A stretch of 64,000 nt of DNA from Conchocele bisecta. Its lineage: Eukaryota; Mollusca; Bivalvia; Lucinida; Thyasiridae. The DNA is taken from NCBI GenBank assembly GCA_029237695.1, contig CM055267.1:12799043-12863042 (forward strand), written 5' to 3'. This document shows, in pieces, positions 42,551 to 52,964 of this stretch. Each line of letters starts with the position of its first letter. Position 1 is the stretch's first letter. The notes beneath the pieces were generated by a model. That model did no database searches and was not told where the DNA came from. It saw only the letters and a list, made by a program, of their open reading frames with translations. The position numbers were made by a program, and so were the translations under genes.

Positions 42551-42770
42551 TATATGGGCCTCAGCTGAGAAAAGGTACCTTATGACGTATGCACCCAACA
42601 TAGCCTGCACTTGATCCGGCCTACACTATTTGCCATTCAGTCAATGAAGCATTCTTATCACCACCAACAAAACGATTCGAGTGTGATCTGGACATTGCAG
42701 AATTATCAGGACCTAGATTTGCGACAAATTCCATAAAGTAGGCTACATTTTCTCAGCCAGCCCGCGTCTT
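42551..42770. mobile_element. MITE family D
   Basis: The left end GGGCCTCAGCTGAGAAAAGG and the right end CATTTTCTCAGCCAGCCC are imperfect inverted repeats. Interior: CACTTGATCCGGCCTACACT. The intervals 41,800-42,450 and 42,771-43,224 have no recognised gene. Confidence 0.55.
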
Positions 42771-43224
42771 CTCAACTATTTTTTACTGCAGAGACTGTTA
42801 TACATTGGTAACATACCCAGTGAACTTAAACAGAATTACGACATCTACCCTGTATGAGTTGTGTATTGCCAACTGTAACTGTTATGTGCCGTGTTTGTAT
42901 ACACTGATGGCACTGTGGACCTTGAATTAGGTCAGCCGTCGCAGATAAATACACGTTTTGTTGATCTGTCAATGGTAATTGTTTCAATATTTGTAAACGG
43001 CTCAGGTTTCTACTAATGGCTCTGTAGAAACTACAGGCCCATTCATACAATATTGCACCAACAATGGGCACTTTCATACCAATACGGTGTATGATTGTTT
43101 TCCAATATGTTTTATGAAAAAAAGGCAATTCAAAATCAAATTGAGTATAATTTGCAGACGATATTAGAGTGGTGATTTTCTATATGTATATTTTTAGCAT
43201 TGATACTCATGTCAAACATTACCA

Positions 43225-44575
43225 TGAATTTACCTACGTTGTTACCTGGGAGTTGAATTGGGTTATTGCCCATTATAAAAGTAGTAAGATTATTACTGAT
43301 CCTACTGCTTTTGGGAGGAGGCCAAGTGATTCTGGTGTGGCGAGGACCTGGCATCAGATCAGGATTATTCTGATTTCAGGGCTGAATATATAGTTTTTTG
43401 TCGAGCCCGCTTGCGGTCCTAAGTCACATTGACTTGAAACTTCATATGCTTATTAGTCATCATTCATTCTGTGTCCCACTCATGCGGCCCCTGTGCCCCT
43501 ATATTTTTTGTCGAGCCCGCTTGCGGAAAGCGAGACATAGTGATCACAATGACGTCCGGGTGTCCGTGTGTCTGTGCGTCAGTTTGTGTGTCAGTCTGTG
43601 CGTCCGTGCATTCGTCCGTGCGTGTGTACGTCCGTCCGAAATCTGCGTTTTTAAATACCTTATATCTCTGCAGTCCTAAGTCACATTGACTTGAAATTTC
43701 ATATGCTTATTAGTCATGATCCATATATTCATGCTGTATCCCACTCATGTGGCCCCTGTGCCCAAGGTCAAATGACTTAGAAGTTTGCGTTCCGAAATCT
43801 GCGTTAAAGTTTTTAAATACCTTATATCTCTGCAGTCCTAAGTCACATTGATTTGAAACTTCATATGCTTATTAGTCATGCGGCCCCTGTGCCCAAGATT
43901 AAATGACTTAGAAGTTTGCGTTCCGAAATCTGCGTTTAAGTTTTTAAATACCTTATATCTCTGCAGTCCTAAGTCACATTGATTTGAAACTTCATATGCT
44001 TATTAGTCATGCGGCCTCTGTGCCCAAGGTCAAGGTCAAATGACTTAGAAGTTTGCTTTCCGAAATCTGCGTTAAAGTTTTTAAATACCTTATATCTCTG
44101 CAGTCCTAAGTCACATTGACTTGAAACTTCATATGCTTATTAGTCATCATTCATTCTGTGTCCCACTCATGCGGCCCCTGTGCCCCTATGTCAAGGTCAA
44201 ATGACTTAGAAGTTTGCGTTAAAGTTTCTGTCAAAATTTGCGTTAAAGTTTTCACATACCTACTATCTCTGTAATCGTAAGTCAGATTTGCTTGAAACTT
44301 TGTATGCTTATTGGGCATCAAACTTCAAATAAATACACTCTGAGACCATCAAATGCCTCGGCGGGCTCGACATGCGGGCCGTCCGTGGCCATCCTCATTT
44401 TATTGTAAATATTCACTTCTGATTTTGGGAATTTCTCCCCATTTGTACATCTACTTGAACATGTACATGTACTTGTACAGGTAATATATGGGATTTAGTA
44501 CTAAACCCATTGACCCGGCCTTAAATGACCTTAGCTGTTGATAGGCTGTTAAACCCCAACAAACAAACAAACAAC
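43225..44575 (+). mobile_element. SINE-like element S interrupted by a Helentron-like element
   Basis: The S sequence runs 43,225-43,397 (to GGGCTGAATATATAG) and resumes at about 44,396 (TTTATTGTAAATATTCAC) to CCCCAACAAACAAAC at 44,575. The continuous S copy at 34,795-35,168 shows these two parts are normally adjacent. The insert is described separately. Confidence 0.8.
43399..44393 (+). mobile_element. Helentron-like element H2 nested in S, TGTCGAGCCCGC subterminal inverted repeats
   Basis: The left part is TGTCGAGCCCGCTTGCGG (given twice, 43,399 and 43,508), then a GTCCGTGTG tract. About six core units carry TACCTTATATCTCTGCAGTC, CTTCATATGCTTATTAGTCA and GCCCAAGGTCAAGGTCAAAT. The right end is GGCGGGCTCGACATGCGGGC followed by CGTCCGTGGCCATCCTCA. 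It sits in a T-run of its S host without visible duplication. No ORF. Confidence 0.7.
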
Positions 44576-44869
44576 CCATGAATTTACCCTACTAAGGGCA
44601 CATATGCTAATGTTGAAAATTATGTCTAATTTAATCCTGTATGGTGAGGCTTTACATTTGTTTGCACAGACAATAAACATATTTATCTAATTACCGGTAT
44701 GCACAGAAGTATATGTTCTCGTCATTAATTGGACCTGTCTCGTCGAGACCAAGGAGTGGTTACAACATATATACCTTCCAGGAGTAGTAAGATCAATATT
44801 TTAATTTGTTCATACCCCGTATTATTCTAAGTTGTTTGTTAGCAAAGTGAGATGAGTAGTTGTCCTACT

Positions 44870-44970
44870 ATAAATGATTATAAAGTGCTGCTAAACCATG
44901 TTTTTAAAGAGAACAAAATATGAAACAACAGCAAATGACAATTTTAGTTTCCCACATCCTAAGGGTTAAA
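44870..44970. mobile_element. piggyBac-type MITE family P1, right-half fragment
   Basis: GATTATAAAGTGCTGCTAAA CCATG, CAACAGCAAATGACAATTTT and CATCCTAAGGGTTAA match the right arm of P1. The left arm is absent. Confidence 0.6.
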
Positions 44971-45039
44971 CATATTCTTTCTCCGCCGGCGGCCCAGTTG
45001 ATAATCACTGAGTGTTCTGGTTGTCTGATCCATTTCTCT

Positions 45040-45432
45040 TCAAAATGTTTGCCCTTTGATCGAGGTCTTTCCTGTGGTGTTGGTTGTGAGCATGCGATTC
45101 ATCCTTACCAAAATCCCGACCGGAGACCTGGTTGGCCCCTCAGATACGTCTGGCATCCTTGTAAGTGAGAGTTGAATATACATCCCTTCTATGAGTAATA
45201 CGATTACTCCTAATCCTATTACCTTCAGGGGAAGGAACCAAGTTACTTTGGTGTGGTATGGACCTGGCACCATGTCACGTTATTCGAATTTCAGGGCTGA
45301 ATATATTATGTTATCCGATGTAAATTCAGTCTGATTTTGGGATGTTCTCCGCAATGTGGTATGTTGAATACAGGATCGAACTCGTTGGCCAGGCATTAGC
45401 TGTTGATAGGCCATTAAACACCAATTGATGAA
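45040..45432 (+). mobile_element. SINE-like element S
   Basis: Blocks TTGGCCCCTCAGATACGTCT, AGGAACCAAGTTACTTTGGT, GTGGTATGGACCTGGCACCA and TTTCAGGGCTGAATATATTA precede a degraded 3' domain (TTAGCTGTTGATAGGCCATT AAACACC). The interval 45,433-45,948 shows nothing else recognisable. Confidence 0.6.
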
Positions 45433-45948
45433 TCAACTTTACTGCCCAATTGGGTTGTAGTGAGACGTAGTAACTGTCTAATTTGCATCATTCAGAATTT
45501 GGTCTGTGTCTAATTTCCAATGGTGGAGGTGGCATTTGTTCCATAGAAAACAGTATTTACCGGACATATAATATGCCCACCTAAGGAAATCATTTTATGG
45601 CCGCCTTATCATTCTACCTTTAGAGATTAGACCTGCCAGTTCCACAATCCCACCGTCATGCAGGAGTATTGATGGTGCACTGTGAGTTTAACTGCCCCAT
45701 GCCTCCTCTGTCCTATTGTGGAGAAATAAGAAAATAGCCATACATAGACTTATATTCAATTTTGTCACATCACCTTCACTTACTGGCAATCTGCTCATCT
45801 ACTCATCTGACACATGGGTGCTTCGTTATCATTTATCTCGTATCTAAGAGTGGAAATTTGCTCTCAATATATTCTAGTAGCTGTTGTTGCTTGGGCTGTT
45901 GCCCGCAGGCTGACAATTTGCCCCATTCTGGTGTGTTCCTTCAGTGGC

Positions 45949-46547
45949 TGTGACTGGAGAAATGGGGCTTATGTTTTTGCGACCAGTGTAGATCCAGATC
46001 AGACTGCATCCTCAAGATCTGCACTGTTCGCCATTCCATCAATAACACGCCATGCTTCGACGAAGCAATATGGATCGCTATCTGGCTACAGGTGTGTGCT
46101 ATTTGACCAGGAGCCGTTTTCACCAACATTGCAAAGTATACTTTTCTAGCAAAGTACCGGTATACTTTGAGGGAGTAATCATTTATTTTTCCTGAAATGC
46201 ATTATTTCATATAGAACTAAAGAGTGCATATATTTAATGATTTAAAGTATGCAGAATTATTATACTGAATTTGTTACATTATCACAGCCAAAATGGCTGT
46301 GATAATGTAATAAATTTAGTATACCGGTAATAAAAATTATAAATTTATCCTAAAATTGAACATTTCTCCCTCAAAGTATACTTTTCTAAAAAAGTATATT
46401 TTGCAATGTTGGTGAAATCTGGTACCCGAGCTACACTGGTCACACATCCTGTAAGTATATTTTGCAATGTTGGTGAGATCTGGTACCCGAGCTACACTGG
46501 TCACACATCCTGTAAGCCCTGTTTCTCCAGTCACTGCCACAATTGTT
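45949..46547. mobile_element. MITE family B interrupted by MITE family C
   Basis: The B left half 45,949-46,114 (GTGACTGGAGAAATGGGGCT to TTTGACCAGGAGC) and right part (GAGCTACACTGGTCACACAT ... CTCCAGTCACTGCCAC) are separated by a family C MITE at about 46,115-46,434. GAGC is present on both sides of the insert. The right junction is duplicated (61-bp tandem repeat at about 46,399-46,520). Confidence 0.8.
46115..46434. mobile_element. MITE family C (nested copy)
   Basis: Ends TTTCACCAACATTGCAAAGT and inverse TTTTGCAATGTTGGTGAAAT. Inner AAAGTATACTTT palindromes are present, and a central hairpin TTATCACAGCCAAAATGGCT GTGATAATGTAATAAATT. Cleaner copies are at 52,627-52,934 and 61,069-61,366. Confidence 0.8.
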
Positions 46548-47141
46548 CAACTACGTTCACTGTTACCATCGCTCTTTGTTATTGTTGTCTGTTGTGATTT
46601 GTCTCCACTGTTTATGACATTTGCTAATCTAACCATTAATTATTGTAAAAACGCTCTCGGCCATCAATCATTATCCTAATTATCATGCGGGGTTTATTAA
46701 TTATAAGGATGTTTGTAATCCTATGAAGGTTGAATGAAGGACATATATAAAACACCATCAGATTTTTTTTGTACAAACTGTACTGACGGTTCTCATGTGA
46801 AAGTGACATGGTTTTGTTTAATCCCGTCACAGAATATATTGCCCTCCCCGAACGCACAATCCCACCCACCCCTTCCCCAGATGTGCGCTTATAAAAAGTG
46901 GGTGCAACTTCAATATTACACGAATAACTACTTGTATATGCTGAATTTTGTGAATATTAGACCTGTTCATGCGACCAACCTGACATCAGTTTTTGTGACC
47001 GTCATAAAGTTGGTGTGATGATTGTTCAGTTAGCACAGGTGGGCTGATTGGCAGCATACAAACGGTAAATTTAACAATGTGGTACATCCTTACAAACCCG
47101 GTATCCTTCCTTTTATGGCACAATTTGTACTTTATGGCACG
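46548..47141. other. Unique AT-rich stretch
   Basis: No gene or mobile element is recognised. Short duplicated TTTATGGCAC words at about 47,113 and 47,130 precede the inverted array. Confidence 0.35.
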
Positions 47142-47630
47142 CCGTTTTACTATTTATTCAGAGTAAAAGATATCTCTTTGAGTCAATAAGATCTCTTTCA
47201 ATCAACAAGATATCTCTTTCTGACAAACAGATATCTATTTCAGTCAATAAGATATCTGTTTGTCCGAAAGAGATATCTTGTTGATTGAAAGAGATATCTT
47301 CTTGAATGAAAGAGATATCTTATTGACTCAAAGAGATATCTGTAACTCTGAAATAGATATATCTATGATAATAACAATATAGATATCTGTATATCTGTTT
47401 CAGAGTTACAGATATCTCTTTCAGTCAATATAAGATACATGTATCTCTTTGACAGAACGAGATATCTGTTTAGATTCAATGAGACAGATATCTACTTCTA
47501 TGAATAAGATATCATATTGCCAAACAGATATCTTGTTGTATGAAACAGATATATTATATGGTGAAAGAGATATCTTGTTAAATCAATTAGATATCTATTT
47601 GACTTGTTCATATAGATATCTGTTTGATCG
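47142..47630. repeat. Left arm of a 21-bp inverted array (GATATC repeats)
   Basis: It begins GCCGTTTTACTATTTATTCA then AGAGTAAAA. It is followed by GATATC boxes spaced at exactly 21 bp (for example 47,209, 47,230, 47,251, 47,272, 47,293, 47,314, 47,335). The linker is TTTGAGTCAATAA in one orientation up to about 47,255 and its inverse afterwards. The outermost 80 or so bases are the inverse of 52,503-52,588. There is no protein of interest. Confidence 0.9.
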
Positions 47631-47699
47631 ACTACTTAACAGTAACTGTTGCTCCCTGCAAGTCATATAATTATTGTCCAATCAGAAAATAGTAAATAA

Positions 47700-48424
47700 A
47701 TAAGTTGATTTTGTGGCCCATCAACGGGATGGTGGAAATATTTGTTGTTGCGGAGATTTGGGTTATTACATCATCTAAGATGGCCGCCAAAAAAGCAAAA
47801 GGTCGTCATTTTATGAGCGACTTCAAAAATCTTCTTCTCATGAACCACTTGGCCGAAAGTTACTGTTTGTCATATACTTTTTTCCCACCGGTGGCCCATT
47901 TATCAATCAGCGTTGACTTCACAGTTATGGTCCTTATGGTCCTTAGGTGAAGCATTTTCAGATTTGATGAAATGGCGTTGTTACATAATCGAAGTTGGCT
48001 GCCGTGGGAAAGTAGGTCAAATTCTTAAAAACTCTTTTTCTCATGAACCAATTAACCGATTTTGATGAAACTTCATAGGAATGATCTTACACTAATGCTA
48101 TTTCAGATTTGATAAAATGGTTGCCCTGGAGTCACAAATGGGTGGGGCCCAGGGGGTCAAAATGGGGTCAAATTTAGTTGTTGACTGAATATGGTCATGT
48201 TATATATCAAATCAAAAGTATCAATGAGCCGATCGGTCTGATACCATTTTTGTCACAATTAGGTCTTTGTGTCACCCAAGATCGCCACCGAAAGGTCAAA
48301 AGGTCGTCACTTTATGTAAACTTAGCAAATCTTCTAGTTTGTTTGGCCATATGTATGTGTGATGTTCTCGAAGATCAAATGGTGTCATCAGGTGAGAGAT
48401 ACAGGCCCATTTGGGCCTCTTGTT
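47700..48424 (+). mobile_element. Helentron-like element H3, fragment with 3' hairpin
   Basis: It includes AAGATGGCCGCCAAAAAAGC, TTCTCATGAACCACTTGGCC, TTCATAGGAATGATCTTACA and AATATGGTCATGTTATATAT. It ends GAGATACAGGCCCATTTGGG CCTCTTGTTT with a GGCCC/GGGCC hairpin. The same sequence set is at 56,441-57,350, whose left end there is CACCTGAGCCAAATGCTCAA followed by (GTCC)n. The open frame at 47,705-47,950 is repeat translation. Confidence 0.6.
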
Positions 48425-48430
48425 TAACTA

Positions 48431-48510
48431 TTCCATTACATCCGAATTCGTATACGTTTTCGCATGCGATTTCGCATACGAAAACGTATACGAATTTGGA
48501 TGTAATGGAA
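48431..48510. repeat. Hairpin with alternating pyrimidine-purine arms
   Basis: TTCCATTACATCCGAATTCG at the left is the near inverse of CGAATTTGGATGTAATGGAA at the right. The central TATACGTTTTCGCATGCG is itself partly self-complementary. Further degenerate copies of the arm follow to 48,620 (GTTTTCGTTGAATGGAAACG). No function assigned. Confidence 0.7.
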
Positions 48511-48619
48511 ACACCGTATAGTGGAGTTACATGTACATAAACAATACTCACATAAATTCGGACAAGAAATCGCACACGTTTTTGCACAAGTTTTCGTTGA
48601 ATGGAAACGCGCCATAAAA

Positions 48620-49140
48620 AAATAGGGAATGAGTACCACAAGGAGACCGAAGAACCACCAAAGAAGAAAAAGCATTACCGACTGCACAAAAGACAGTAAG
48701 CATACGGCGGTGGTCGCAGAGCCTTCAACATGGCACAAACTTGCACTCTACGACCAGTGGCGTACGGTCCCAAAGAAACAAATGGGAAATTACAATAAAC
48801 AAGAAATGCGTCTGTCGAACGCGGATGCCACCTGCAGCATATTTGAGAAACTGTGACAAAGTGGTTAACCGAAAAGTGTGACGGACGGACGGACGGACGT
48901 TCTTACATTAGGGTACTTATGTGGCTTATCACATGTTAAATATTAGCCACATAAAACGATTTTTAGCCACATAAAACGATTTTTTAGATGGCTAATTATA
49001 ACAAACCCTATCCTTTAACAAGTCCATAACCCTGTGGGGCTAGCCACATAAGTACCCTAATGTGTGCCCGGACGGACAGACAGACGGACAGACGGACGGT
49101 CCAAACACTATATGCCACCCGGTGGCATAAAAATCAATGC
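48620..49140 (-). repeat. Inverse-oriented GTCC-type repeat end split by a MITE
   Basis: Read on the minus strand from about 49,135: TTTTATGCCACCGGGTGGCA hairpin, then GTCCGTCTGTCCGTC. This is the left-end pattern of the Helentron-like repeats. A 157-bp MITE (48,906-49,062) interrupts the GACG/GTCC tract. The 75-codon frame at 48,629-48,856 is basic and unrecognised. I do not call it a gene. Confidence 0.5.
48906..49062. mobile_element. 157-bp MITE with 21-bp perfect inverted ends
   Basis: CATTAGGGTACTTATGTGGC at the left equals the inverse of GCCACATAAGTACCCTAATG at the right, and the match runs one base further inward. AGCCACATAAAACGATTTTT is present twice internally. It inserted into a (GGAC)n tract. 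Confidence 0.8.
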
Positions 49141-49310
49141 AAGAAAAAGCAATACAGGCCCCACAGAACTTAGACGCCAATAAATAGCAACAACATCATG
49201 ACTCAGATGAAAATTAAATACAAGAAAGAATGTAGCCAAGGGTACCGACTTGGAACGGTCAGTGAGCAAAACCGTTCACTGGTGGGTTAAACCGGTTATC
49301 GTGGCCACAA

Positions 49311-49629
49311 CCCCCCCCCCCCCCACCACTTCAATTGGCACCATGCAATAAAGCCTGGTTAGCTCAAGTACATGACTTTGAACAATGTAAACGCTGATCA
49401 GCATGTAAATCTTTGAAAAGTGTCTACATATACGAGGTTCATTCAAGAAGTAATGACAATAGAGCCATATTTTTACTTTGGTACTTACCTACATGTAACA
49501 TGTACGCCAATCAAATTTTGTCATTATGACTATGAATCAATGTTGACTTTTATAACGCACCATATATGACTTCATAATGCGATGCGGGGGGGGGGGGGGG
49601 GGGGGGTGGGGGGGGGGGGGGGGGTGTGG
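49311..49629. repeat. Poly-C tract and long poly-G tract
   Basis: A poly-C run lies at 49,311-49,324. A G-run of about 45 bases with two T interruptions lies at 49,583-49,629. The latter could form G-quadruplexes. Between them is unique sequence without a gene. Length may be unreliable because homopolymers are error-prone. Confidence 0.8.
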
Positions 49630-49769
49630 GTTCAAGAAATTAGCATGGATTTTGGCTAAATGTTTATATTTTAGATCTGATAACTAGTACAGTATATGAC
49701 CAAATTTAACTCATTTGTTTGATATTTTATGACAATATCACAGTATCTCTACAAAATTATTAAAAAATC

Positions 49770-50060
49770 GATGCCAATGTGTAAACCCTGATCAGCATGC
49801 ACTATATATGTTACCAGTGTAAACCATAATAAGCGCTCACCTTACTATGAACAGTGTAAATCCCGATCAACATGTATATTACTTTACCTGTGTTGCAGAC
49901 ACTTTTCTTTGAACAGTGTAAAGTCGAATAAGCATGTACTTTTCAGCATTTATCTTACATTGGACAGGGTAACCACTGATCAGCACGGGCCACCTACAGT
50001 TATTTGAACAGTGTAAACCATAATAGCACGTACCTTATTAAGAACAGTATAAACTCTTTA
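49770..50060. repeat. Degenerate repeats of a CAGTGTAAACC...GATCAGCATG word
   Basis: CAGTGTAAA followed by CC(A/T/C)(A/T)GATCA/AATAAGC and CATGTA recurs every 50-60 bp (49,780, 49,815, 49,855, 49,915, 49,965, 50,010). It is a diverged relative of the regular 40-bp array at 50,421-50,832. Confidence 0.55.
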
Positions 50061-50090
50061 TTCCGTCATTGTTTTCATTAGCTTATCCCT

Positions 50091-51805
50091 ATGGAACGCC
50101 AAATCTACATAAACTCAAATAATTAATGCTAGCTTCAAATAATTAGTGCTCTCTCTAATTATATTAGTGCTCTCTCAATTTCAATTAGTGATCTCTCTAA
50201 TTCAATTTGTGCTCTCTCAAATTCAATTTGTGCTCTCTTTAATTCAATTAGCGCTAGCTGTAATGATAATTAATAGAGAGAGCACAAATTGAATTAGAGA
50301 GAGCACAAATTCAATTAGAGAGAGCACAAATTCAATTAAAAAAAACAAGTGTCTGCGGCGTACTCGGCGGCGGCATGAATGTATCCATAGAAACAGATAG
50401 CACATTATTCACCCCGGTCAGTCTGTGGATCATTGGTGACCAGTGTAGACCCAGGTCAGCATGCACGGATCATTGGTGACCAGTGTAGACCCAGGTCAGC
50501 ATGCACATATCATTGGTGACCAGTGTATACCCAGGTCAGCCTGTGTGGATCATTGGTGACCAGTGTAGACCCAGGTCAGCCTGTGTGGAGCATTGGTGAC
50601 CAGTGTATACCCAGGTCAGTATGTGTGGATCATTGGCAACCAGTATATACCCAGGTCAGCCTGTGTGGATCATTGGCAACCAGTGTATACCCAGGTCAGC
50701 CTGTGTGGATCATTGGCAACCAGTGTAGACCCAGGTCAGCCTGTGTGGATCATTGGCAACCAGTGTAGACCCAGGTCAGCCTGTGTGGATCATTGGCAAC
50801 CAGTGTAGACCCAGGTCAGCCTGTGTGGATCTAGCATACATACATTTCGACTAATAGGACCAATACATGTGTATTGTTGTAATAGTGTTGGCAAACTTAC
50901 ACAAAGAAGGTGTGTGGCCTTCACTGTTCATAACAAGCAAGCTATATATAAAAAAAACATTTTTGGCGGCCACCATTTTGAATTTGACCCAATTTTAGAC
51001 CCATCACAGACACAAACGGAAGTGTCAAATCCCCTAAAAGTTAGCACAAACTATTAAACATACAAAATAGAAACATCGGTCATAGTAAAAAATAATGTAT
51101 TTTGGCGGCCATTTTTAAATTCAAATTTTACCCCTTTCCGGTGGAAATATTTCCAGAAACTTGATATATTGTTCTACATATATATTATTACTCAAAACAG
51201 TCATAAAACCTTTTGTTGCATTTTTTAAGGTCCAACCTTATATTGACTCATCTATAATTGAATTAGAGAGAGCACAAATTCAATTTGATAGAGCACAAAT
51301 TAAATTAGAGAGAGCACTAATTGAATTTGAGAGAGCACTAATTGAATTTGAGAGAGCACTAATTGAATTAGAGAGAGCATTAATTGAATTCGTTCTAGCT
51401 CTATATTATTTGCAGAGAGCTCAAAAACACATACATTTAATGCTCTCTCTAATTCAATTAGTGCTCTCTCAAATTCAATTAGTGCTCTCTCTAATTCAAT
51501 TTGTGCTCTCTCAAATTCAATTAGTGATATCTCAAATTCAATGAGTGCTCTCTCAAATTTAATTCATGCTCTCTCTATTAATGAAATTGAATTAGAGAGA
51601 GCACAAATTGAATTTGAGAGAGCTCAAATTTGAATTTGAGAGCTCAAATTCAATTAGAGAGAGCACAAATTGAATTAGAGAGAGCACAAATTGAATTAGA
51701 GAGAGCACAAATTGAATTAGAGAGAGCACTAATAGAATTAGAGAGAGCACTAATTATTTGAAGCTAGCATTAATTATATGAGTTTATGTAGATTTGGCAT
51801 TCCAT
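50091..51805. mobile_element. Inner foldback element whose arms are 21-bp tandem arrays
   Basis: ATGGAACGCCAAATCTACAT AAACTCA at 50,091 is the near-exact inverse of the end at 51,805. Both arms continue into (ATTAGTGCTCTCTCTAATTCA)-type units with 21-bp spacing: left arm to 50,345, right arm from about 51,255. Both arms change orientation internally. Between the arms lie the 40-bp array and unique sequence (50,833-51,250). Foldback transposons with tandem-repeat arms are known (Drosophila FB). Kinship is not claimed. Confidence 0.7.
50421..50832 (+). repeat. 40-bp minisatellite
   Basis: About ten units of ATCATTGGTGACCAGTGTAG followed by ACCCAGGTCAGCCTGTGTGG. They vary at GGTGACC/GGCAACC and GTAGAC/GTATAC. 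The core word is shared with MITE families B and D. Open frames through it are repeat translation. Confidence 0.95.
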
Positions 51806-51914
51806 ATATCCCCGAGCCGATAGTAAAAAGGGTATATATAGCGATGGTCACGTGTAGAATTCACTGCGGGACTTTCCTGGTAGGGAGAATTCATTTATAC
51901 AATTACAAAATGAA

Positions 51915-52588
51915 ACGAAACAGATATCTTATTGAAAGGCTTCAAATATATATATCTCTTTCATCAAACTAGATATCTTGTTGACTCAAAGATATATCTT
52001 GTTGACTCAAAGAGATATCTTGAACTTTCAAATATATATATTGTTGAGTCAAAGTGATATCTTTATTAAATTCTTAGATAGATATCTCTTTTTAAATACT
52101 AGATATCTAATTCACAATAAAATATATCTCTTTCCTTCAATAAAATATCTTAATGAGCCAAATAGATATCTCTTCTATTATTTTCAAACAGATATCTCTT
52201 TCCGAGAAGTAGATATATAGTATGATGAAATAGATATCTCTTTGAGTCTCTTTCTGACAATAAGATATCTCTTTCAGTCAATAAGATATCTCTTTCAGTC
52301 AATAATATATCTCTTTGAGTCAATAATATATCTCTTTCAGTCTATAAGATATATATTTGAGTCAATAAGATATCTCTTTCAGTAAATAAGATATCTTCTT
52401 CCGTGAACAAGATATCTCTTTGACTGAGGGAGATATCTGTTACCTATAAAGATATCTTGTTCATGTACTAGATATCTTATTGACTGAAATAGATATATGT
52501 GTCTGAAAGAGATATATTGTTGATTGAAAGAGATATCTTATTGACTCAAAGAGATATCTTTTACTCTGAATAAATAGTAAAACGGCTT
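51915..52588. repeat. Right arm of the 21-bp inverted array (GATATC repeats)
   Basis: GATATC or GATATATC boxes are spaced 21 bp (for example 52,264, 52,285, 52,306, 52,327, 52,348, 52,369). The linker orientation flips near 52,420. The array ends TTACTCTGAATAAATAGTAA AACGGC, the inverse of the left-arm start at 47,142. Together the arms bound 5.4 kb. Confidence 0.9.
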
Positions 52589-52626
52589 GCCATATGCTTT
52601 GGCCCGCATGTATAGTCTTGGCTTTC

Positions 52627-52934
52627 AGTAGCCTATTTCATCAACATTGCAAAGTATACTTTACTAGCAAAGTATACTTTGAGGGAGCAATCATTGATTT
52701 TTCCGAAATGCATTATTTCATGCAGAACTAACGATTGTGTATATTTGATGATTAAAACTATGCAGAATTATTATACTGAATTTATTACATTATCACAGCC
52801 ATTAAATGGCTGTGATAATGTAATAAATTCAGTATAATAAAAATTAATAAATTTTTCAAAAAATTGAAAATTTCTCCCTCAAAGTATACTTTGCTACTAA
52901 AGTATACTTTGCAATGTTGATGAAATAGGCTACA
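52627..52934. mobile_element. MITE family C
   Basis: GTAGCCTATTTCATCAACAT at the left and the inverse ATGTTGATGAAATAGGCTAC at the right. AAAGTATACTTT pairs lie inside each end. The centre TTATCACAGCCATTAAATGG CTGTGATAATG is a hairpin. Confidence 0.88.
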
Positions 52935-52964
52935 GAGCTGGACCTGTATACAAGTGACCTGTAC

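Noticed and set aside
42294..42614. 106-codon frame
   Set aside because: It crosses a hairpin and a family D MITE end, and no conserved motif is seen.
47705..47950. 81-codon frame starting MILWPINGMVEI
   Set aside because: It lies in H3 repeat sequence that is present again at 56.4-57.3 kb without an equivalent frame.
48629..48856. Basic 75-codon frame
   Set aside because: It sits between a hairpin and a GTCC-type repeat end, has no recognisable domain and no splice context. Kept only as a repeat description.
50523..50808. 80-codon frames with VYTQVSLCGSL-type repeats
   Set aside because: Translation of the 40-bp minisatellite.
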